Of a DNA stretch of 6,890 nt, positions 1-5,430 are shown in pieces. Source of the stretch: a bacterium (lineage in GTDB: Bacteria > CBDUZB01 > JAGLHV01); contig JAGLYT010000086.1 of the NCBI GenBank assembly GCA_023132075.1, positions 1-6,890 of the forward strand, in the 5' to 3' direction. The notes under the pieces were generated by a model. It worked only from the letters and a program-made list of their open reading frames with translations. It did not search any database and was not told the DNA's origin. Each line of letters begins with the position of its first letter. Position 1 is the first letter of the stretch. The translations under genes were made by a program, and so were the position numbers.

Positions 1-1336
1 TTACTTTCATTGAACCAACAATTCGATGAGCATTGGTATCGTTGATTTCGTTAAAAGTATCTCCTGCTAAATATACTCCCCCGTTTAAACCAAAAGTAAT
101 ATCCTTGGTGTAGGCATATTGAATATCTAATTCTGCAAAATTACCTAAAGCTTTTTCGTTTGTAAGTATATACATGCCATATACTCCAAAAAGAGGAGTT
201 CCTTCAAGAGGTGCTTTATCCCAAACAAGCTGAGTAAATCTTATATTCGCAGTAATCTCCTTTGTGGGTTTAATTTGGGTAATAATATGATACAGATGAG
301 CATTAGAGGGAGCCACGAATGCATTATCCAAACTACCACCTGCCTGATTTTCATACATTATATCCCATCCGGTGTAGTCTCCCGCAATGTCGAGTGGGTC
401 TTCACCTGAACGGTAATTATAGAGCAACGTTACTGCCGGAAGAGCCTTAATAGGAGTAAGGAAAGTTCCGGAAACGTCATATGCCCATGCATCTCTTTCT
501 CCGGGAAGGTGGGGTGCAAGTCCCCATACGCCGTTTGGGAATCCACCTGGAAAATCTCCGGATTGATGAGCTATTTCTGCCTGAAGGACGAAAGGCAACA
601 TTGGTGAACCAGGAACGAAATTAGGGCCAAAACTGCATCGAAATCCCACATTATCTACTTGATCTTTAATAAGGGTTACATCGTCACCTGTCTTTTTAAC
701 AAAATAATAAATTTCACTAAGAGCATTATTTTTGGAAAAATTATAACGGGCATTTACTCCATAAAGATTTACATCATCATTGATATTCACACTGCTTCCT
801 TCATCAATCTGAGCATAAAAAGGCTCAATGGTTACAGGTGCAAGTCCAATATTTGCCCGGACAGCATCAAAAGCTTTACGTGCACTCAAATCAATAGCGG
901 TAATTTTTGATTCAGAGGATACCAGTAAATTCGTATCCGGGTCACCAATAATCATACCATTACCAAAAAGTAATTCCTGACGGCCGATTGTAAGCGTTAA
1001 AGAAGGAAAAAGAATCTTTTTTACAGTAATATAAGCTAAATCCAGATCAATATCATTACTATCAGCGGCGGTTGATTCTAATCCCCAATCTCTTTCATTG
1101 GCTAACCGTACAACTGCATTTACATCATCGGATAAGGCAGCATCTAAACGTAAGCGTACTGTTGACATAAACCACGACCCCACAATATTTCCGGTCATAA
1201 GATCAAGGCTTTCATGACTTATTGTACGGAGATTAATATCTCCACTAACTTTAACCTTATCAACTTCAGAGTATGCAGCAAAAGTAACACCAAAAACACA
1301 TACGACAGTCAAAATCAATATCACCCATTTATTCAT
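1..1336 (-). CDS. Alginate-export-type outer-membrane beta-barrel protein (C-terminus cut by window edge)
   Basis: The frame runs open from ATG at 1336-1334 to the window edge, giving 445 codons plus one base. The TAA readable at 3-1 is out of frame, so the stop lies just outside. Residues 1-23 are a signal peptide (MNK, hydrophobic core, likely cleavage after AYS at 23). The rest reads as alternating amphipathic strands without membrane helices. Characteristic stretches are VKVSGDINLR (28-37), FMSTVRLRLDA (56-66), a RLANERDW strand near 77-84 and LTIGRQELLFGNGMI (115-129) followed by GDPDTN. This pattern fits the alginate_exp barrel family, whose type member AlgE exports alginate in Pseudomonas; in candidate phyla the substrate is unknown and a general porin role is as likely. 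The last visible strand (IVGSMKV) looks like the terminal one, so only a few residues are probably missing. The ribosome binding site AGGGGAG at 1350-1344 is 7 bases from the ATG and fixes the start. The gene has its own promoter. Confidence 0.85.
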   Translation of the reverse strand, partial: MNKWVILILTVVCVFGVTFAAYSEVDKVKVSGDINLRTISHESLDLMTGNIVGSWFMSTVRLRLDAALSDDVNAVVRLANERDWGLESTAADSNDIDLDLAYITVKKILFPSLTLTIGRQELLFGNGMIIGDPDTNLLVSSESKITAIDLSARKAFDAVRANIGLAPVTIEPFYAQIDEGSSVNINDDVNLYGVNARYNFSKNNALSEIYYFVKKTGDDVTLIKDQVDNVGFRCSFGPNFVPGSPMLPFVLQAEIAHQSGDFPGGFPNGVWGLAPHLPGERDAWAYDVSGTFLTPIKALPAVTLLYNYRSGEDPLDIAGDYTGWDIMYENQAGGSLDNAFVAPSNAHLYHIITQIKPTKEITANIRFTQLVWDKAPLEGTPLFGVYGMYILTNEKALGNFAELDIQYAYTKDITFGLNGGVYLAGDTFNEINDTNAHRIVGSMKV

Positions 1337-1461
1337 TTGCACTCTCCCCTTTTTTATTTTTTTAATCCGAATCCTTCTTAACTTTTTAAATAAAACCTTA
1401 TTCTATTCTTCACCCCCTTTTATTATAATTTTTATAGACACTCAAATATCCCTTATATTAG

Positions 1462-1490
1462 AAAATACCAGATAAGCGTTTAATTGTCAA
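1462..1490 (-). promoter_or_regulatory. Sigma70-like promoter of the barrel protein gene
   Basis: On the minus strand a perfect -35 box TTGACA (1490-1485) is followed after exactly 17 bases by TATTTT (1467-1462), four of six matches to TATAAT. A TGG triplet stands directly before it, which gives an extended -10. Transcription would begin near 1455 and leave a leader of roughly 120 bases. The 208-base gap 1337-1544 also holds an exact TATAAT at 1427-1422, but it has no -35 box at the right distance. I recognise no riboswitch in the leader. The prediction rests on sequence match alone. Confidence 0.5.
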
Positions 1491-1521
1491 GTATTTTTGT
1501 TGTATTTGTCATTTAAGAATT

Positions 1522-1537
1522 AAAAGTGCACACTTTT
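1522..1537. repeat. Short perfect palindromic repeat after the transpeptidase stop
   Basis: AAAAGTG and CACTTTT are exact inverted copies separated by CA, beginning 8 bases beyond the stop of the L,D-transpeptidase gene and about 30 bases before the -35 box of the barrel gene. In RNA the stem would be A/U-rich and no clean U-run follows on the minus strand, so it would be a weak terminator. An operator site for the downstream promoter is equally possible. Neither role is shown. Confidence 0.25.
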
Positions 1538-1544
1538 GAGCCCC

Positions 1545-2213
1545 TCATTTTTGAATTTCAACAAATGTACCTACTGAAACCAATTTGAACAACTCAATCA
1601 CTTCTTTATTTTTCATTCTTACACACCCATGCGATGCCGGTGTCCCAATCAATCCTTCTTCCGGTGTTCCATGAATATAAACATAACGCTTCAATGTTTC
1701 AAGATTAACACCTGCTTCTAATCCTTTTAACCACATTATACGAGTAGTTACAAAATCATCAGGAACATCTGTCCTGTCGGTATAAATTTTAGCAATTTTT
1801 TTCGTATTTTTACGTGCTTTAAAAATTGTCCCAATCTTAGCTCCTTCTCCTCTTTTTTCACAAATATAGTGAGTCCCTAAAGGCGTTTTATTGCTGCCCG
1901 GCTTGCTTCCTATTCCATATTTAGAGGTAGAAACAGGATATGTTTTAATAATTTCTCCATTTTTGATAAGACAAAGTTTTTGCCTGGAAATACTTACGAT
2001 AATAACAAATTGATTGGATTTAAGGCCAAATTTTTCTTTTAATTTTTGCGAAATCCTATCCCAGTCTGAAACATCTTCTTTGCCCATTGTATTATCTGAT
2101 AAAATTTTATCATTTTTATCACTTTCATCATTTAGGCAACCCACAATAAAAAAAGATATAATTAAACAAATTAATTTTATCCTTCTTCTATTTTTTATCG
2201 TCTTTATACCCAT
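1545..2213 (-). CDS. L,D-transpeptidase (YkuD domain) lipoprotein
   Basis: This 222-residue protein should form or remodel 3-3 cross-links in peptidoglycan, or attach proteins to it, from the periplasm. The N-terminus is a lipoprotein signal: basic KNRRRIK, a hydrophobic stretch and lipobox IVGC with the lipidated cysteine at 26. The next residue is Leu, which under the E. coli +2 rule would favour the outer membrane (inference). A polar linker (27-60) precedes the YkuD domain, about 68-221. The domain begins with a strand around VSISRQKL and carries the motif KTPLGTHYI (109-117), then YVYIHGT (177-183) and the active site SHGCVRM (194-200). His181, His195, catalytic Cys197 and Arg199 are all present, so it should be active. 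AAAGGTG at 2227-2221 lies 7 bases from the ATG and runs over the stop codon of the DUF1801 gene, which points to co-transcription and probable translational coupling. The stop is TGA. Confidence 0.95.
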   Translation of the reverse strand: MGIKTIKNRRRIKLICLIISFFIVGCLNDESDKNDKILSDNTMGKEDVSDWDRISQKLKEKFGLKSNQFVIIVSISRQKLCLIKNGEIIKTYPVSTSKYGIGSKPGSNKTPLGTHYICEKRGEGAKIGTIFKARKNTKKIAKIYTDRTDVPDDFVTTRIMWLKGLEAGVNLETLKRYVYIHGTPEEGLIGTPASHGCVRMKNKEVIELFKLVSVGTFVEIQK

Positions 2214-2225
2214 AAAAAAGCACCT

Positions 2226-2579
2226 TTATAATTGAAAAGATTGCTTAACATAATAAGCAACCTTTTTATTTTTGATATCTTTTTGTTGATAAATTTTTAA
2301 ATGTCTTCTTAATTTTCCGCTTCCTTCCAGAAAATTATCCGCATCCTGAAACTCTATCCCTCTATCAAACTCAATAGATATATGATTTATACGAACAAAG
2401 ATTCCGCAAAATAATCTCTTATCTTCTACAAAAACCAACCCACCATATTTTATTTCTTCTTTTATTTTCGGAGCTATCTTTAAGATCAATTTTCTTAAAG
2501 AAATTACCATTTTCCCTTTGTCCTTATCAATAAGCAAAATATCCTTTATAAAATTATCAATTTTAGGATTTACTTTCAT
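2226..2579 (-). CDS. DUF1801 (YdhG-like) protein
   Basis: This is a 117-residue soluble protein without a signal peptide or membrane segment. It has the usual DUF1801 order: a helical start with conserved LRKLILKIAPKIKEEIKYG (28-46), a strand pair with LFCGIF near 56-61 and HISIEF near 66-71, then LEGSGKLRRHLKI (84-96) and a C-terminal helix. Length and motif order fit a complete family member. The biochemical role of most members is unknown; Bacillus YdhG (Fra) in this family is described as a frataxin-like iron chaperone, but nothing here shows iron binding. It stands only 12 bases upstream of the L,D-transpeptidase gene and probably shares its mRNA. The ribosome binding site is poor (GGAAAA at 2593-2588, 8 bases from the ATG). 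The 161-base gap upstream (2580-2740) is AT-rich and holds an orphan AAGGGGAG at 2678-2671 with no ORF longer than five codons after it. Confidence 0.85.
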   Translation of the reverse strand: MKVNPKIDNFIKDILLIDKDKGKMVISLRKLILKIAPKIKEEIKYGGLVFVEDKRLFCGIFVRINHISIEFDRGIEFQDADNFLEGSGKLRRHLKIYQQKDIKNKKVAYYVKQSFQL

Positions 2580-2740
2580 AATTTGTATTTTCCATTATAA
2601 TTTTTTGTTCTTAATAAATCTTTCCTCTTATTTGACCTATAATACTTCACCCATCTTATCTATTTACTTGCTCCCCTTACTATTCAAACCTTATTTTCAG
2701 TTTTTATATCAAATATTTCCTGTTTTTTTCTCTAAAAAAC

Positions 2741-3652
2741 TTAATTAATTATTTCATATTCCTCTACATATAATATACCATCATAGTTAATTTGGGCTCT
2801 AAATTTATCCCCCACCTTTAATCCGGAAAGTATTTTCTGACTTGTTTTAGGATATTCAATGATTCTTGTTGTAAACACAAAATAATTGCCTTCTTTAGGA
2901 ATTGGTTTGTAAGTTTTTGGTAAAAGTTTGTCGGCTGGCTTAATTGGATAAGTAACAGTTTGTTTATAATCTGTGTCTTTTAATGATATTGTCCCCTCTG
3001 AACGTCCATGAGGCTGTTCAGATTGTTTTGATTCGCTTATCGGTGGGACTGAAACATATCTGACTTTCGCCGCTCTTGCAGTAAGTAAGAAACTAACTGA
3101 AACTTTTTGTCCTACTTGTAACGGTTTATATTCAGGTAACTTAGATTTATGAAGTTCTTTACCTTTGTATCCAGCGGTTGTTTTTCCCTTCCTTATCGGT
3201 TCTTCTATGCTTGACTGTTCAAAAAGTTGCTCTGCACCATATTTAAAAAAAGTGATATAATCAATAATTTTATCTATTCTCACCACCCCTATATCCTTTG
3301 GATATGGCTCAAGACTACATTTCTTTGATTCAAGGGCAGATGGATTTGTCATCTCAGGACATACTTGAGATTTTGTTATTGAAATTACGGTGGCTTCAAC
3401 TATCTCAGTATCAAATATAGAACGCATAAAAAAAGAAGTAACATCTTTAATTGTTTCGATATAATCCCGATAAATAATATATTCTTCCGGATATTCAGAT
3501 TCCCAAGCAATTTCTTCTTTATCTTCAAAGGGTTTTTCTCTAATCCAGCCAGTAATAAAAACAATACACATAACTAAAAGCAGCATCAACCAAAAACTCA
3601 TAAATTTCTGTTTTTCCATTTTATTCGAACCTAACTCCCCTTCTATGTCCAT
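2741..3652 (-). CDS. Single-pass membrane protein of unknown function with two similar beta-rich units
   Basis: I do not recognise this 303-residue protein. One strong membrane helix (18-36, ending FITGW) follows a short N-terminus, so the remaining 265 residues probably face the periplasm. There is no lipobox. An acidic stretch (40-60) follows, then a beta-rich part (about 83-204) with ATVISI, two cysteines (98 and 112) that could form a disulphide, GVVRIDKI, LQVGQKVSVSF and AAKVRYVSVP. After a polar linker (205-250) comes a shorter beta-rich unit (256-303) with LKVGDKFRAQI and LYVEEYEI. The VGQKV and VGDKF elements in equivalent places suggest two related, perhaps OB-like units (inference). 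Start choice is uncertain. ATG at 3652 has only AGG two bases away, while the internal ATG at 3619-3617 (Met12) has AAGGGGAG at 3642-3635, 15 bases away. Either start keeps the membrane helix. It lies 58 bases behind the upstream gene. Confidence 0.82.
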   Translation of the reverse strand: MDIEGELGSNKMEKQKFMSFWLMLLLVMCIVFITGWIREKPFEDKEEIAWESEYPEEYIIYRDYIETIKDVTSFFMRSIFDTEIVEATVISITKSQVCPEMTNPSALESKKCSLEPYPKDIGVVRIDKIIDYITFFKYGAEQLFEQSSIEEPIRKGKTTAGYKGKELHKSKLPEYKPLQVGQKVSVSFLLTARAAKVRYVSVPPISESKQSEQPHGRSEGTISLKDTDYKQTVTYPIKPADKLLPKTYKPIPKEGNYFVFTTRIIEYPKTSQKILSGLKVGDKFRAQINYDGILYVEEYEIIN

Positions 3653-3710
3653 TGCCTATTTTAATATTGTATTTCCTTTATCAACTTATTTATACTTTTA
3701 TGAACATCCC

Positions 3711-4367
3711 TTATTTTTTTCCTAATTTTCTAAACATATTCTTGAAGTAAAACAAATGCCACGATATATGAAAGATGCAAATTACAAACATCGCTATTCC
3801 TGTTTCCACATGCCAAAATAAAATGTCAAAGGGCAACGGGATAACTATGCCCGAATTAACTCTAATAATTAATAAAACTCCTGTTATTCCTGAAGATAAA
3901 AAGGTAAGGAGCAGCAAAAAATTCCAAATTTTTCTATGATTTACCACTTTTATAATTTTTCTTTTAGATAGAATATAACCAAATAAATATAAAAAAACTA
4001 AAACTAATGAGATTGGTAACAAATGATAAATCCGTTTATGCTCTTTATTACTTTTATCTGATTCAGCAAACTGAGTCTTTGATTCCAATGACACATCAAT
4101 ATCTGTCTCCGCATTTTTTTCTAATTCTTTGTTCTTTTTTAAATTATCAATTTCATTTATTATGGTTTCGGTATTGCTAAAATTGCTATTTCTATCCTCC
4201 GGTGCCGGCTGTGAACGGTCACAAATCCCGTCATTGTCCGTATCAACATATTTTCCACAATCACCCGGGTAACTACTATTAACTTTGCCTACAGGGCAGT
4301 CATCCCAGGCCAAAACTATTATGGGTGTTACCAGAAACAACGACAGAGTAAAAATTATTTTTTTCAT
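3711..4367 (-). CDS. Secreted cysteine/calcium-loop domain fused to a histidine-rich membrane domain (possible b-type cytochrome)
   Basis: The 218-residue product has a signal peptide (1-20, cleavage after VLA). A small extracytoplasmic domain follows with Cys24, Cys37 and Cys49 and the loop DTDNDGICD (42-50), which fits the DxDxDGxxD calcium loop of thrombospondin type 3 repeats. A long charged, Asn/Glu/Lys-rich linker (about 55-110) leads to three hydrophobic helices at about 113-133, 146-169 and 178-208. His115, His144, His186, His200 and His204 are in or beside the helices, and HVETGIAMFVICIFHISWH (186-204) recalls the heme-binding helix of DUF4405 and cytochrome b-like proteins. I infer a heme-b membrane redox protein, but this is not proven. 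Similar CPxG...DGICD loops occur, to my knowledge, on other membrane redox proteins. The nearest ribosome binding site, AAGGG at 4385-4381, is 13 bases from the ATG, somewhat far. A TAA in frame just upstream rules out a longer start. Confidence 0.85.
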   Translation of the reverse strand: MKKIIFTLSLFLVTPIIVLAWDDCPVGKVNSSYPGDCGKYVDTDNDGICDRSQPAPEDRNSNFSNTETIINEIDNLKKNKELEKNAETDIDVSLESKTQFAESDKSNKEHKRIYHLLPISLVLVFLYLFGYILSKRKIIKVVNHRKIWNFLLLLTFLSSGITGVLLIIRVNSGIVIPLPFDILFWHVETGIAMFVICIFHISWHLFYFKNMFRKLGKK

Positions 4368-4424
4368 TAAAAATTATTTTCCCTTCATTGATTAATCTCT
4401 CATCTATTCCATTTATCTCTTCTT

Positions 4425-4453
4425 TATTTAAACCTACTTTTCCTTTTTATCAA
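4425..4453 (-). promoter_or_regulatory. Weak candidate promoter for the membrane redox gene
   Basis: TTGATA (4453-4448) is five of six matches to the -35 consensus. About 16 bases on is TTAAAT (4431-4426), four of six to the -10. A start near 4419 would leave about 50 bases before the ATG at 4367. In DNA this AT-rich such matches arise easily by chance, so this is a candidate only. Confidence 0.2.
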
Positions 4454-4484
4454 CTAAGAGAACTCCGTCCCTGTCATTTGCCCC
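4452..4484. repeat. Possible decayed REP-like dispersed repeat
   Basis: The stretch read on the plus strand as CTAAGAGAACTCCGTCCC (4454-4471), continuing into CTGTCATTTGCCCC, is richer in G+C than its surroundings and belongs to no convincing gene. From memory, phrases of this kind recur in many genomes next to REP-associated tyrosine transposase genes. There is no second copy in this window and no transposase, so the identification is tentative. Confidence 0.3.
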
Positions 4485-4560
4485 AGAAACCCCAAATTGC
4501 TAATCCCATTGCGGAAAGAATTTGCCGATTATTTGTCAATAGTAGTAATAAGTTCTCCAT
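4474..4560 (-). CDS. Doubtful 28-residue small ORF
   Basis: ATG at 4560 opens 10 bases beyond the stop of the YkgJ-type gene and runs 28 codons to TGA. The product would start MENLLLLLTNN and end AIWGFWGK: a leucine-rich start, an amphipathic middle and aromatic residues at the C-terminus. No clear ribosome binding site is visible; the best is an AAAGAT-like run ending 4 bases from the ATG. The last codons run into the repeat-like stretch at 4452-4484. The ORF may be chance, a coupled small membrane-active protein, or part of a repeat. Confidence 0.2.
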   Translation of the reverse strand: MENLLLLLTNNRQILSAMGLAIWGFWGK

Positions 4561-4570
4561 AATTATCTTT

Positions 4571-4921
4571 TTATCTCTTCCTTTTTTGTTTTATATATGC
4601 ATCTAATTCTTCCGGAGAAGAAATCATTTTATCATACCATTGCCCGGTCATTTCACAGGAATCCGATTTATGGTCTCTACATACTTCAGGCCTGCGCTCA
4701 TATATTTTACAAAGATTAGTATCGGATAAATACATACACTTCCCTTTGATCAACAAATACCATCGCCGGCTTTTAATATATACTTTTACCGTATCAAAAT
4801 GCAATTTCCACCTCAAGTCATCAATTTCAGCAATATTTTTTGGTTTTGTTATCGGAACGGCTAAGTTTCGGCAACAAATTGCTTCACATTCTTTACATAC
4901 ATCTTTTTCTTTCACAATCAT
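4571..4921 (-). CDS. YkgJ-type cysteine-cluster protein
   Basis: This soluble 116-residue protein has the cysteine layout of the YkgJ family (iron or zinc cluster, formerly UPF0153). The N-terminal CKECEAICC gives Cys9, Cys12, Cys16 and Cys17, and a second set follows: Cys62 in GKCMYL, Cys71 in TNLCKIYERRP, Cys81 in VCRDH and Cys89. Eight cysteines are enough for one metal cluster with spares. The YERRPEVCR stretch (74-82) is the hallmark of the family. Length is typical of the small single-domain members. The cellular function of the family is unknown; members have been proposed to bind a metal or an Fe-S cluster. The start is well fixed by a very strong AGGGGGAG (4934-4927), 5 bases from the ATG, which is also part of a hairpin. 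The upstream neighbour is a dead methyltransferase. Confidence 0.9.
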   Translation of the reverse strand: MIVKEKDVCKECEAICCRNLAVPITKPKNIAEIDDLRWKLHFDTVKVYIKSRRWYLLIKGKCMYLSDTNLCKIYERRPEVCRDHKSDSCEMTGQWYDKMISSPEELDAYIKQKRKR

Positions 4922-4928
4922 TGTTTCT

Positions 4929-4949
4929 CCCCCTGCAATTTACAGGGAA
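4929..4949 (-). promoter_or_regulatory. Hairpin covering the ribosome binding site of the YkgJ-type gene
   Basis: In the minus-strand RNA the bases 4949-4943 (UUCCCUG) can pair with 4935-4929 (CAGGGGG) around a 7-base loop. Five pairs are Watson-Crick and two are G-U. The 3' arm holds six of the eight bases of the Shine-Dalgarno sequence AGGGGGAG. Folded, it would hide the ribosome binding site. Whether it forms or is regulated is unknown, and it does not match a riboswitch class I know. Confidence 0.4.
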
Positions 4950-5013
4950 GAACTTAAAATAGTTTACTTAAAACTTATTCTTCTTCCCCAATTAACAATT
5001 TGTATTGTTCTTA

Positions 5014-5365
5014 TTATTTAAACTGTATTTTGTTTTTGAATATTTCCAACATATGTGGCGAGTTATCTATGCCAGTGACAAAACAATCAATTTTTTAAGA
5101 AATTTTAAGCTTAAAAGCCTGTGCAACAGCCAATATCTAAGACTTTATGATTTTTTTTAACGGCTGAGAGATTAACAGCAAGCTCAAGTATCTTATGATG
5201 TTTTTTAATTTTACCCTAAATCTTGGGTAACGCTGCCTAAAGTTTTATATTTATAGACTCTTTTCTCTGATACAAAATACTACTTTTTCCCTTTGTTATA
5301 CTTACCACACCTGTCTCCATTCCTAATAACTTTGTTAACTTTTCACTTACTATATTTAAATCCAT
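5014..5365 (-). pseudogene. Decayed SAM-dependent methyltransferase
   Basis: A gene start is well preserved: GGGAGAGGG (5378-5370) stands 4 bases before ATG at 5365, and 42 codons follow (MDLNIVSEKLTKLLG...) to TAG at 5239-5237. In the same frame six codons follow, then a second TAG (5218-5216). The frame is then open from 5215, reading KIKKHHKILELAVNL and KKNHKVLDIGCCTGF before TAA at 5113-5111. VLDIGCCTG is methyltransferase motif I (usually VLDIGCGTG). Reading resumes in another frame as SLKFLKK, and in a third as FVTGIDNSPHMLEIFKNKI (5082-5026), the classical second motif with the SAM-binding acidic residue. It ends at TAA (5016-5014). Two in-frame stops and at least two frame changes make it non-functional, and the C-terminal half is missing. 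The intact methyltransferase upstream is not closely similar, so this is not a recent duplicate of it. Confidence 0.78.
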
Positions 5366-5430
5366 CTATCCCTCTCCCAATTACATAGTACAGGACACAT
5401 GGATAATCTTACACCCCTAATCGTTAATAT

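Noticed and set aside
1-3. TTA at the very left edge, which reads as TAA on the minus strand and could be taken as the stop of the barrel gene.
   Set aside because: It is out of frame: from ATG at 1336 the codons fall on 4-2, leaving one base, so the gene continues beyond the window.
659-910. Plus-strand reading frame of 83 codons across the barrel gene, and similar long plus-strand frames over the transpeptidase, YkgJ-type and other genes.
   Set aside because: They lie opposite well-supported minus-strand genes, show low-complexity Ile/Phe/Leu/Ser-rich products and lack ribosome binding sites, so they are antisense shadows.
2594-2599. Exact TATAAT on the minus strand in front of the DUF1801 gene.
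   Set aside because: It lies only 14 bases before the ATG, so a transcript starting from it would lack the ribosome binding site, and no -35 box stands at the right distance.
2722-2740. Inverted repeat of T and A runs just after the stop of the unknown membrane protein gene, possible terminator.
   Set aside because: The stem is one G-C pair plus A-U pairs only and no separate U-run follows; such runs are common in this AT-rich DNA.
5216-5239. Two in-frame TAG codons in the dead methyltransferase, which could suggest pyrrolysine or amber readthrough.
   Set aside because: The same gene also has a TAA and at least two frame changes farther on and lacks its C-terminal half, so simple decay explains the stops.
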